Positions 1 through 5,347 of a stretch of 5,347 nt of DNA are shown piece after piece. Origin of the DNA: Desulfurococcales archaeon (GTDB taxonomy: Archaea > Thermoproteota > Thermoprotei_A > Sulfolobales > Desulfurococcaceae). The position numbers and the translations under genes were made by a program. Each line of letters begins with the position of its first letter. The stretch's first letter is position 1. Under the pieces are notes generated by a model that was not told the origin of the DNA, ran no database searches, and worked only from the letters and a program-made list of their open reading frames with translations. Location: positions 1 through 5,347 of the forward strand of contig JALWQP010000079.1 in assembly GCA_027083045.1 (NCBI GenBank), written 5' to 3'.

Positions 1-744
1 ATCATACTGGGTCTCGGCGCTGTGACGGCCTTCTATGGTTTTACAGTCTTATTAGGCCAGAAAGACATTAAGAGACTCCTCGCTTACAGTACTATGGGTA
101 ACACTGGTTTCATGATGGTATTGCTAGCCATATATCTGCTGACCAACAACAATCTCGTCTTCTACGCACTAATAGCGAACATCTATGCCCATGGACTCTA
201 CAAGGCGAGCTTGTTCCTGAATACTGGCACAATACTTGTCCTCGCCCACACCCGTGACATGACGAGGTTATCGGCTCTCGCGGCCTACACGCCCACCAGT
301 AGTCTTGGAGTCTTATTAACGGTGTTGAGCGTTATAGGGGTTCCACCAACAATTGGCTTTACAGGCAAGCTCCTAGCAATAGTAGCCTTGATAACGATCC
401 AGTCGAAATCGCTCGAAATTCTAGGCCTCGTGGTCACAGCCTACGCCATATTGGTCAGCATAGTCTACGGCTTCAACATCATGGGTGTCCACTGGAGAGT
501 CGGGACAATAGGTTTCAAGCCGCGCAACATACCCATGTATCCACAGGTAATAGAGCTCATACTCTCCACGCTGAGTATTATTTATGGAATAGTCCTACTC
601 ATGTTCTTCAATCTTGGAGCCCTACAAGTCCTAATAATCATAAATGCTTTCAGCCTCCTCCTTGTACTCGGGCTTGTAGCTGTCTTCTACTATAACATAA
701 AGCCGAGACTATCGAGGGAGCTGAGCATATATGCCGGTGCTTGA
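1..744 (+). CDS. Antiporter-like membrane subunit of group 4 hydrogenase (MrpD/NuoL-M-N family), 5'-truncated
   Basis: Proton- or sodium-translocating membrane subunit of the Proton_antipo_M family. The frame is open from base 1 (the GTG at 22 lies inside it), so the N-terminal half of a roughly 500-residue protein is missing and 247 residues remain. Visible family signatures, numbered from the first codon here: QKDIKRLLAYSTMGNTG (20-36), the loop after one discontinuous-helix region; IYAHGLYKASLFLNTGT (61-77) with His64 and Lys68 in a membrane helix; and GVPPTIGFTGKL (113-124) with the buried Lys123 typical of the second half-channel. About six or seven hydrophobic helices follow or flank these. 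It overlaps the next, paralogous gene by 14 bases, which implies translational coupling. Whether H+ or Na+ is moved cannot be read from the sequence. Family assignment is secure; the exact equivalent (HyfB, HyfD, HyfF or MbhH) is not. Confidence 0.9.
   Translation: MILGLGAVTAFYGFTVLLGQKDIKRLLAYSTMGNTGFMMVLLAIYLLTNNNLVFYALIANIYAHGLYKASLFLNTGTILVLAHTRDMTRLSALAAYTPTSSLGVLLTVLSVIGVPPTIGFTGKLLAIVALITIQSKSLEILGLVVTAYAILVSIVYGFNIMGVHWRVGTIGFKPRNIPMYPQVIELILSTLSIIYGIVLLMFFNLGALQVLIIINAFSLLLVLGLVAVFYYNIKPRLSRELSIYAGA
714..720 (+). promoter_or_regulatory. Ribosome binding site for the second antiporter gene
   Basis: The purine-rich GAGGGAG lies 10 bases before the ATG at 731, inside the end of the preceding gene. 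It supports that ATG as the start even though it creates a 14-base overlap. Confidence 0.5.
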
Positions 745-2290
745 CCCCATCCAGGGCCTCACGGCCATACTCAGCATCAAGTACGTGTTGTTGTTAGTGG
801 CCATTGTCCCGTTGATAGCTGGTAGCCTACTAGTTGACAGGATGAGGAGACTGGGCCGTGGGCTCAGGTTGTTTGCTTATTCATTCATGATATTCCTCGC
901 CATAGTAGATTATCTATGGCTACACATACTTCTACCGCTATCATACCCGTTCCTCATACTTCTCGGCGCTGTGGGTTTAGCCATCACGCTTTACACGGAA
1001 GGATACTCAAGAGTACTACTAGGCATGGCCCGCCCCCTACAGATCATTGTTGAGATACTCTCGGTCTCACTCCTTCTCCTATTTACCTCGACGCTCCTCA
1101 TAGAATTTGTAATGTACTGGATACTCACGGAGCTCATAGGCTTTATTATAGTAATATTCGATGGAACAAGGGAGTCTTGGAGGGCAGCGATAACTTATCT
1201 CGTGATAGGTGCACTGACAGCCGATTTCAGCCTCTTCACCCTACTAGCGGTGGTGGCTGAGAAGGTTGGCTTGACTGCTCTCTTCTCAATGACCCTCCAA
1301 GCGGTCATGTTTCAGGGCATACATGTCGGGCCGTTCTTGACTATATTGATATTGCTTGGATTCATAGCGAAATCAGCGCTTGTTCCCCTGCATTTCTGGC
1401 TCCCAGACGCATACACGCTTGCCCCAAGTCCTGCCTCGGCGAGTTTCAGTGGGATCATGGAGAAGATGAGTATTTTCGGAGTACTCCTAGTGACTAGGCT
1501 GGTCGGGCTCGACCCATGGATCACTATTGGCTTATTCTTAGGGCTTGGAACCATAACCATATTTTATGCGGCAACTCAAGCTATGCTGCAGACCGATGCT
1601 AAGAAGCTATTAAGCTATAGTACGATGGCTTACAGCGGCTGCCTCATGACGCTCCTAGCACTATACCTTGCATCCGGCATGAGCTTCACAATGTATCTCG
1701 CTATAATATTCCTAATGTATGCTCATGGCCTATCTAAGAGTCTCTTATTCCTTAATGCTGGGACCATGGAGATACTAGCTAACACCCGCGAGATATATAG
1801 ACTAGGATACCTTGCTAGGATAGACCGTAATGGTGCTTTTTCGATCGTTATTGGTGGGATAAGCCTGCTGGGAGTACCGTCGACAATAGGGTTTGTCGGG
1901 AAGCTCTACGCTATAATAGCTTTGATCACCACGTATTTCAGCGTGGGATCAATAGCTCTTCCAGCAATAGTGGCATTCATCTATCTATCATCAACAGGCA
2001 TAGTCTACACCCTAAAGTATCTCGGCTGCTATTATGGCGGCTATAAACCCCTGATAAGTGGTGTAAGGAAATACTACCTTCTAGACCTAGGTGAAGCACT
2101 TGGCGTGGCATCGATAATAGTGTTCGGCGCAGCGAGCTCAATATACTTGTATCTACTAGGTCTAACACCATACATTATAGTAGCTAATCTTACCGTGCTA
2201 GTGACTCTTGGAGTAATGATCTATATTGTGAGGAAGAAGGGGATACTGTATCGTGAAGACGAGCCTTGGCTAGGAGGTGCGTATCCGTGA
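731..2290 (+). CDS. Antiporter-like membrane subunit of group 4 hydrogenase (NuoL/M/N, HyfB/D/F, MbhH family), complete
   Basis: Complete 519-residue polytopic protein (about 14 hydrophobic helices), the usual length of NuoM/NuoN/HyfF proteins. It is the ion-pumping module of the complex. Key ion-path residues are in place: Glu134 in YWILTELIGF (TM5 glutamate), Lys214 in GFIAKSALVPLHFWLPDAY (TM7 lysine), Lys245 in GIMEKM, His332 and Lys336 in YAHGLSKSLLFLNAGT, and Lys391 in GVPSTIGFVGKLYA (TM12 lysine). TDAKKLLSYSTMAYSG (288-303) is the conserved loop shared with the upstream paralogue. The protein ends soon after its last helix with a charged tail and has no long lateral helix of its own, which matters for the small gene that follows. 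Its stop overlaps the next start as GTGA. A pumping role is inferred from these residues. Confidence 0.95.
   Translation: MPVLDPIQGLTAILSIKYVLLLVAIVPLIAGSLLVDRMRRLGRGLRLFAYSFMIFLAIVDYLWLHILLPLSYPFLILLGAVGLAITLYTEGYSRVLLGMARPLQIIVEILSVSLLLLFTSTLLIEFVMYWILTELIGFIIVIFDGTRESWRAAITYLVIGALTADFSLFTLLAVVAEKVGLTALFSMTLQAVMFQGIHVGPFLTILILLGFIAKSALVPLHFWLPDAYTLAPSPASASFSGIMEKMSIFGVLLVTRLVGLDPWITIGLFLGLGTITIFYAATQAMLQTDAKKLLSYSTMAYSGCLMTLLALYLASGMSFTMYLAIIFLMYAHGLSKSLLFLNAGTMEILANTREIYRLGYLARIDRNGAFSIVIGGISLLGVPSTIGFVGKLYAIIALITTYFSVGSIALPAIVAFIYLSSTGIVYTLKYLGCYYGGYKPLISGVRKYYLLDLGEALGVASIIVFGAASSIYLYLLGLTPYIIVANLTVLVTLGVMIYIVRKKGILYREDEPWLGGAYP
2272..2279 (+). promoter_or_regulatory. Strong Shine-Dalgarno that fixes a GTG start at 2287
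   Basis: AGGAGGTG is a near-perfect complement of the archaeal 16S rRNA 3' end (CACCUCCU). It sits 7 bases before the GTG at 2287. An in-frame TTG at 2266 lies upstream of this site and would extend the protein by 7 residues, but it would place the site inside the gene. The GTG is therefore the better start. Confidence 0.85.
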
Positions 2291-2592
2291 GCTATACCCG
2301 GGCCTCAATAGTCTATGGTATCGATAAGTTGCTGGAGAAGATTAAGAAAGGAGTCGCTAAGCTAAAGGGCCCCATCGGCAAAATAGCGGCGACCATTGTC
2401 GTTGCACCTGTCATCCTTGGACAGAAGACGGAGAACGCGATCATATCATTCTCCAATAAACTGGCCCGCAAGATCAACGAGGCCCAGAGAAGCCTCGAGG
2501 AAAGCCTAACCATGGCAAGCCTCTACATAGGCTTCCTCATGACAACAGCAATAGTGCTCGCAACGGTGATCATGTATGTGGCTGGCCATTAG
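2287..2592 (+). CDS. Small hydrogenase membrane subunit, probable stand-alone lateral-helix protein (NuoL C-terminus / MbhI-like)
   Basis: 101 residues starting at GTG; the start is set by the AGGAGGTG site, and GTGA overlaps the preceding stop by 4 bases. Reading along the protein: a short N-terminus, a basic amphipathic stretch (DKLLEKIKKGVAKLKG, 13-28), a hydrophobic patch (IAATIVVAPVILG, 33-45), a second polar or amphipathic helix (about 48-74, Lys/Arg/Glu rich) and one clear transmembrane helix at about 77-99. NuoL has this order at its C-terminus: a VKP-type segment, a long membrane-parallel helix and a final TM helix that straps the antiporter subunits together. In the Mbh complex a separate small subunit (MbhI) provides such a helix. 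I infer the same role here, as the gene sits directly after an antiporter subunit that lacks this tail. Homology is judged from pattern only; NuoK/MrpC is ruled out by the single TM segment. Confidence 0.7.
   Translation: MSYTRASIVYGIDKLLEKIKKGVAKLKGPIGKIAATIVVAPVILGQKTENAIISFSNKLARKINEAQRSLEESLTMASLYIGFLMTTAIVLATVIMYVAGH
2565..2570 (+). promoter_or_regulatory. Ribosome binding site for the NuoH/HycD-like gene
   Basis: GGTGAT matches the 16S anti-Shine-Dalgarno end and lies 5 bases before the ATG at 2576. This supports the start that overlaps the previous gene by 17 bases. Confidence 0.6.
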
Positions 2593-3481
2593 TCTCTACA
2601 TAGTGTTCCTGCTGGTCTTCCTGCTCATACCGCCCCTCTACGACGGTATTGAGAGGAAGATACGTGCTAAGCTGCACAGCCGAATAGGTCCCCCAACCCT
2701 GCTCCAGACTTGGTACGATATACTTAAACTGTTCAAGAAAGAACTAGTGATAACCGATACTGGTTTGGCCTCGGTGCTCTTATCAGGCCTCCTAATGGCG
2801 ACGGTTATAATTACAGCATCCACCTTGCCCCTGGGCTTCAGCACGCCTATAACCAGCAATGGATCAAGCCTTGTCCTATTCACGATACTCTTGATCGGCT
2901 GCCAGCTCCTATGGGTCAGCTTGACCCTAACGCCCGGCAATCCATACGCCACTATTGGTGTTTTCAGAGAAGCCTTGATCGGCATGATCAACGAGTTCTT
3001 CCTAGTGATGGGTCTCGTGGCTTTGATGTTCTATACCGGGTCGCCAAGCTTTGATTCAATGATACGGGCGAGGCCTAGTTTGACATACTTGCTTATCTTT
3101 ATCCTCTTAGCTATCTCAGCCTTTATCGGGTCAGGTAGAATACCGTATGACATTGCTGAGGCTGAGCCGGAGCTCGCTAGTGGTGTTCTCATAGAGTTCT
3201 CGGGGCCCCTACTAGGTATAACCTTGTATAGTCATTATCTAAAACGGGCTATACTCTACGGGTTATTGGCGGACATGATATTATTGCCTCTAACAAGGAA
3301 TGTCGGGATAGTGGTGTCTGCAATAATTTATCCAGTCGTAGTCCTCGCAATATGGATTGTGTTCGCCGTGATAAGCATTATGTTGGGCAGGACACGTGTC
3401 GATATAGCCCCCAGATCTATGCTTAAGATCTACATTCCATTAACGATCGCCATGCTGATTGCATGGCTAACAGGAGTGTGA
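2576..3481 (+). CDS. hycD: NuoH/HycD/HyfC/EchB-type membrane anchor subunit of group 4 [NiFe] hydrogenase
   Basis: Integral membrane subunit that docks the catalytic peripheral arm and links its redox chemistry to the ion-pumping subunits. It has 301 residues and about eight hydrophobic helices, matching HycD/HyfC (about 310) and NuoH. Family motifs: IERKIRAKLHSRIGPP at 25-40 (the ERK..A..Q.R.GP signature, here with His in the usual Gln position), followed by LLQTWYDILKLFKKE at 42-56; GVFREALIGMINEF at 128-141 with membrane glutamates 132 and 140; and the acidic loop GRIPYDIAEAEPELASG at 187-203, followed by IEFSG, which is the region next to the quinone or iron-sulfur interface in complex I. 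Start at ATG 2576 is supported by GGTGAT upstream. The gene sits between the small membrane protein and the large catalytic subunit. The symbol is by Hyc analogy; archaeal nomenclature could call it mbhM-like. Confidence 0.93.
   Translation: MWLAISLYIVFLLVFLLIPPLYDGIERKIRAKLHSRIGPPTLLQTWYDILKLFKKELVITDTGLASVLLSGLLMATVIITASTLPLGFSTPITSNGSSLVLFTILLIGCQLLWVSLTLTPGNPYATIGVFREALIGMINEFFLVMGLVALMFYTGSPSFDSMIRARPSLTYLLIFILLAISAFIGSGRIPYDIAEAEPELASGVLIEFSGPLLGITLYSHYLKRAILYGLLADMILLPLTRNVGIVVSAIIYPVVVLAIWIVFAVISIMLGRTRVDIAPRSMLKIYIPLTIAMLIAWLTGV
3472..3476 (+). promoter_or_regulatory. Shine-Dalgarno that favours ATG 3487 for the large subunit
   Basis: AGGAG at 3472-3476 lies 10 bases before ATG 3487. 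The alternative ATG at 3463 is 19 bases inside the upstream gene and precedes this site, and it would add only the 8 residues MANRSVII. The site therefore argues for 3487. Confidence 0.6.
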
Positions 3482-3486
3482 TCATC

Positions 3487-5136
3487 ATGGGCACCGAAGA
3501 AATACTAAATACAATTAGAGAGAAGCTCGGCGGCATAGCCGAGGACATAAGGTATGCGAAGTCGGCAGGAATAATAGTGCGCGTAAAGCCAGTCAATTTG
3601 CGCGAGGCCTCACACATAGTACATGATGTGTTGGATGCTTACTTCAGGACGATGATGGCTGTTGATGAGCGCCCGATAAATAATACTTTTGCAGCATACT
3701 ATGTGTATGGTCTGGACAATAAAGGCATAAACATCATCATAGAGACACATGCAGACCCATATACACCTGTGCTCCCAAGCATAGCGGACATTGTGCCCGC
3801 GGCGGACTGGTACGAGCTAGAAGCATGGGATCTCCTTGGGATAAGGTTCAAGGACAGGAAGCTCCATAGATTCGTCTTACCGGACGACTGGCCTGAAGGC
3901 TTATATCCTCTTAGGAGGGATGTCGACTACACTGCACGTCCAAGCCCGAGGATAACCTATAAGCCGCCCCTCCAAGGCCCGAGGCTACCTGTTGGCCCAT
4001 ATCATCCAGCGCTCCACGAGCCCGAGTACTTTGAGCTATTCGTTGAGGGGGAAAGAGTAGTAGATGTGGAGTACAATGGTTTCCACGTACACCGCGGCAT
4101 TGAGAAGCTGGCTGAGAGCCCGAGGTTCACATACCAGAAGGTTCCGTTCCTGGCCGAGCGCATTTGCGGCATATGTGGCTTCGTCCACAGCGTAGCCTAT
4201 ACGTTGAGCGTTGAAAACGCTGCAAAGATAGAGGTTCCGGAGAGGGCACAGTATATCCGCAGTATTGTCCTTGAGGTGGAGAGGCTCCACAGCCATCTGC
4301 TCTGGCTTGGAGTAGCCTGCCACCTCCTAGGCTACGATGCGGGCTTCATGCATTCTTGGAGAATCCGTGAGAAAGTGATGGTTTTAGCCGAGCTCCTCAC
4401 GGGTAGTAGGAAGACCTATGGCATAAACCTTGTGGGCGGCGTGAGGAAGGACATCAACCTGGACAAAATGGCCGCGATAAGGAACACACTCGCATGGCTC
4501 CGCAGCGAGTTCACCAAGTTGGCAGACCTTGTGACGAGTGTCCCCCAGATAGTTAGGAGGGCTAGGGGTACAGGGATACTGCCCAGAGATGAGGCGAGGA
4601 AGCTGAGCGTGGTCGGGCCTGTAGCAAGGGCTTCCGGCCTGAACAGAGATGTCAGACGCGACTACCCGTACTGCGCTTACAGGGACATATCGTTCAGAGT
4701 CCCGGTCTATACCGAGGGCGACAACCTCGCAAGGGTAATGGTCAGGGTTGAAGAAATCTTTGAGTCCATGGACATAATAGATCAGCTACTAGACAAACTA
4801 CCAGGCGGACCAATAATGGCTGAGAAGATAGAGGTACCGGAGGGACTCATAGGCGTAGGCAACGTGGAGGCGCCTCGTGGAGAAGACATACATGTCATAA
4901 TAACTGGCCGGGGCAGACCATATCGTTGGAGGGTCCGCGCACCTACATACCAGAACATCCCGGCCCTCAAGGTCATGTTGCGGGACGCGCCTCTAGCGGA
5001 TGCGCCTCTGACGATCGCCAGTATAGATCCGTGTTTCTCGTGTACTGATAGAATAGTAGTGATTGATCTAAAGACGGGCAAGAAGGAGAAGCTACAAACG
5101 GTATCAATACCTGGTGGATGCGGGTGTGAGATATGA
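3487..5136 (+). CDS. hycE: [NiFe] hydrogenase large subunit, NuoC-NuoD fusion (HycE/HyfG type)
   Basis: Catalytic subunit carrying the Ni-Fe centre that reduces protons to H2 (or oxidises H2) in a membrane-bound group 4 hydrogenase. It has 549 residues from ATG 3487, close to E. coli HycE/HyfG (about 570). Residues about 1-150 are the NuoC/30-kDa domain: ADWYELEAWDLLGIRF (106-121) and LPDDWPEGLYPLRRD (131-145) are its signature. Residues about 170-549 are the NuoD/HycE domain: GPYHPALHEPEYFEL (170-184), HRGIEKLAE (202-210), then the L1 motif RICGICGFVH with Cys227, Cys230 and His234, NLVGGVRKDI (314-323), and the L2 motif DPCFSCTDR with Cys516 and Cys519. All four nickel ligands are present, which separates it from NuoD and Mbx. 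A 27-residue tail follows Arg522, the position where the maturation endopeptidase cleaves HycE. It overlaps the next gene as ATGA. An extended start at 3463 is possible. Confidence 0.95.
   Translation: MGTEEILNTIREKLGGIAEDIRYAKSAGIIVRVKPVNLREASHIVHDVLDAYFRTMMAVDERPINNTFAAYYVYGLDNKGINIIIETHADPYTPVLPSIADIVPAADWYELEAWDLLGIRFKDRKLHRFVLPDDWPEGLYPLRRDVDYTARPSPRITYKPPLQGPRLPVGPYHPALHEPEYFELFVEGERVVDVEYNGFHVHRGIEKLAESPRFTYQKVPFLAERICGICGFVHSVAYTLSVENAAKIEVPERAQYIRSIVLEVERLHSHLLWLGVACHLLGYDAGFMHSWRIREKVMVLAELLTGSRKTYGINLVGGVRKDINLDKMAAIRNTLAWLRSEFTKLADLVTSVPQIVRRARGTGILPRDEARKLSVVGPVARASGLNRDVRRDYPYCAYRDISFRVPVYTEGDNLARVMVRVEEIFESMDIIDQLLDKLPGGPIMAEKIEVPEGLIGVGNVEAPRGEDIHVIITGRGRPYRWRVRAPTYQNIPALKVMLRDAPLADAPLTIASIDPCFSCTDRIVVIDLKTGKKEKLQTVSIPGGCGCEI
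5123..5126 (+). promoter_or_regulatory. Weak ribosome binding site for the ferredoxin-type gene
   Basis: GGTG lies 6 bases before the ATG at 5133. It is weaker than the other sites, but the 4-base ATGA overlap would allow re-initiation by ribosomes finishing the large subunit. Confidence 0.35.
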
Positions 5137-5347
5137 GTCTTAAGAAGCTTTTCAAACCCTTTAAGCTAATCAGTATTGCGCGTAGGAGCGGAGTGGTCAC
5201 TGTACTCTATCCATATCAGAAGCCATTGATAACCACCGAGTTCCGCGGGAAAATAAGCATTGACCGCACCAACCGTATGGGGGGGGGTTGATACGAAAAT
5301 GCTAGACAACCGCACGCGAAGACGCTATCACTGCGGGATGTGTGCAG
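5133..5347 (+). CDS. HycF/HyfH/NuoI-type 2[4Fe-4S] subunit, 3'-truncated with disrupted frame
   Basis: Polyferredoxin subunit that would pass electrons to the [NiFe] module. It starts at ATG 5133, overlapping the large-subunit stop by 4 bases. The first 47 residues are convincing: a basic amphipathic N-terminus (MSLKKLFKPFKLISIARRSG), then VVTVLYPYQKP and FRGKISIDRT (37-46), which in HycF/NuoI proteins lead straight into the first C-x-x-C-x-x-C-x-x-x-CP motif. Here the frame reads NRMGGG and stops at TGA 5289-5291 (52 residues). Read past the stop, the same frame aligns at the spacing of the cluster motif but with Arg, Gly, Tyr, Arg in the four cysteine positions. In the +1 frame, HCGMCA (from 5329) resembles part of the second cluster. 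The damage lies in the last ~75 bases and may be poor sequence at a contig end; true pseudogenisation is the alternative. The remainder lies beyond the window. Confidence 0.65.
5279..5287 (+). repeat. Run of nine G inside the ferredoxin-type gene
   Basis: Nine consecutive G, immediately before the TT and TGA stop, fall exactly where the C-x-G-C-G part of the first iron-sulfur motif should be encoded (a mix of TGY and GGN codons). A homopolymer of this kind is a classic site of sequencing or assembly error and also of replication slippage. Confidence 0.7.

Noticed and set aside
12..24. The 13-base string tctcggcgctgtg occurs here and again at 961-973, each preceded by a similar catact.
   Set aside because: The two copies encode non-equivalent parts of the two antiporter proteins and are short; Leu/Gly/Ala-rich membrane helices easily give such chance matches. 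Not a mobile or recombination repeat.
1312..1560. Minus-strand open frame of 82 codons inside the second antiporter gene.
   Set aside because: It lies opposite a strongly conserved coding region, has no recognisable domain or ribosome site, and looks like an antisense shadow. The same applies to the minus-strand frames at 1977-2171, 2313-2513, 2638-2991, 3423-3617, 4036-4323, 4782-5081 and 4973-5200.
2266..2286. TTG-initiated extension of the small helix protein (MARRCVS...).
   Set aside because: The strong AGGAGGTG site is inside this extension and points to the GTG at 2287.
3463..3486. Upstream ATG that would lengthen the large subunit by 8 residues.
   Set aside because: The added residues do not resemble a NuoC N-terminus and the AGGAG site lies between this ATG and the one at 3487, so the later start is preferred, though not proven.
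5289..5291. TGA inside a cysteine-cluster motif, considered as a selenocysteine codon.
   Set aside because: It falls at position 6 of the motif, not at a cysteine position, the surrounding cysteines are missing too, and no convincing SECIS element can be seen. Frame damage or sequence error is simpler.
1..5347. Search by eye for tRNA genes, CRISPR repeats, insertion-sequence ends, promoters and terminators.
   Set aside because: No intergenic space longer than a few bases exists and none of these structures was seen; the operon promoter and terminator must lie outside the window.

Overview
The window is a densely packed, plus-strand-only piece of one operon encoding a membrane-bound, energy-converting group 4 [NiFe] hydrogenase of the formate-hydrogenlyase (Hyc/Hyf) / Mbh type. 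No gap between genes exceeds a few bases. Both edges cut through genes, so this is an internal fragment or a short contig. The codon style (many AGG/AGA arginine and ATA isoleucine codons), the GTG start, the strong AGGAGGTG-type ribosome binding sites and the protein sequences suggest an archaeon, most likely a hyperthermophilic crenarchaeon (Desulfurococcales-like). That taxonomic placement is inference.

Layout: (1) 1-744, C-terminal half of a MrpD/NuoL-M-N-type antiporter-like subunit, cut by the window start. (2) 731-2290, a complete second antiporter-like subunit, paralogous to the first. (3) 2287-2592, a 101-residue protein with a C-terminal membrane helix, resembling a detached NuoL lateral-helix tail (MbhI-like role). 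(4) 2576-3481, NuoH/HycD-type membrane anchor. (5) 3487-5136, a NuoC+NuoD fusion (HycE/HyfG type) that keeps all four nickel-binding cysteines, so it is a hydrogenase catalytic subunit and not a complex I or Mbx-type subunit. (6) 5133 onward, the N-terminus of a HycF/HyfH/NuoI-type 2[4Fe-4S] subunit whose reading frame breaks down in the last ~75 bases.

Expected working: electrons reach the large subunit's Ni-Fe site through the iron-sulfur subunits and reduce protons to H2. The NuoH-like subunit couples this to the antiporter-like subunits, which move H+ or Na+ across the membrane. The [NiFe] small subunit (NuoB/HycG/MbhJ-like) is not in the window and should lie just outside it, as should any formate dehydrogenase, CO dehydrogenase or other electron-input module.

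The points most worth a second look are the ferredoxin gene at the right end (all four cysteine positions of its first cluster motif are non-cysteine, with a stop and a run of nine G), the split-off lateral-helix protein, and the Cys-Gly-Cys C-terminal tail of the large subunit beyond the usual maturation-protease site.
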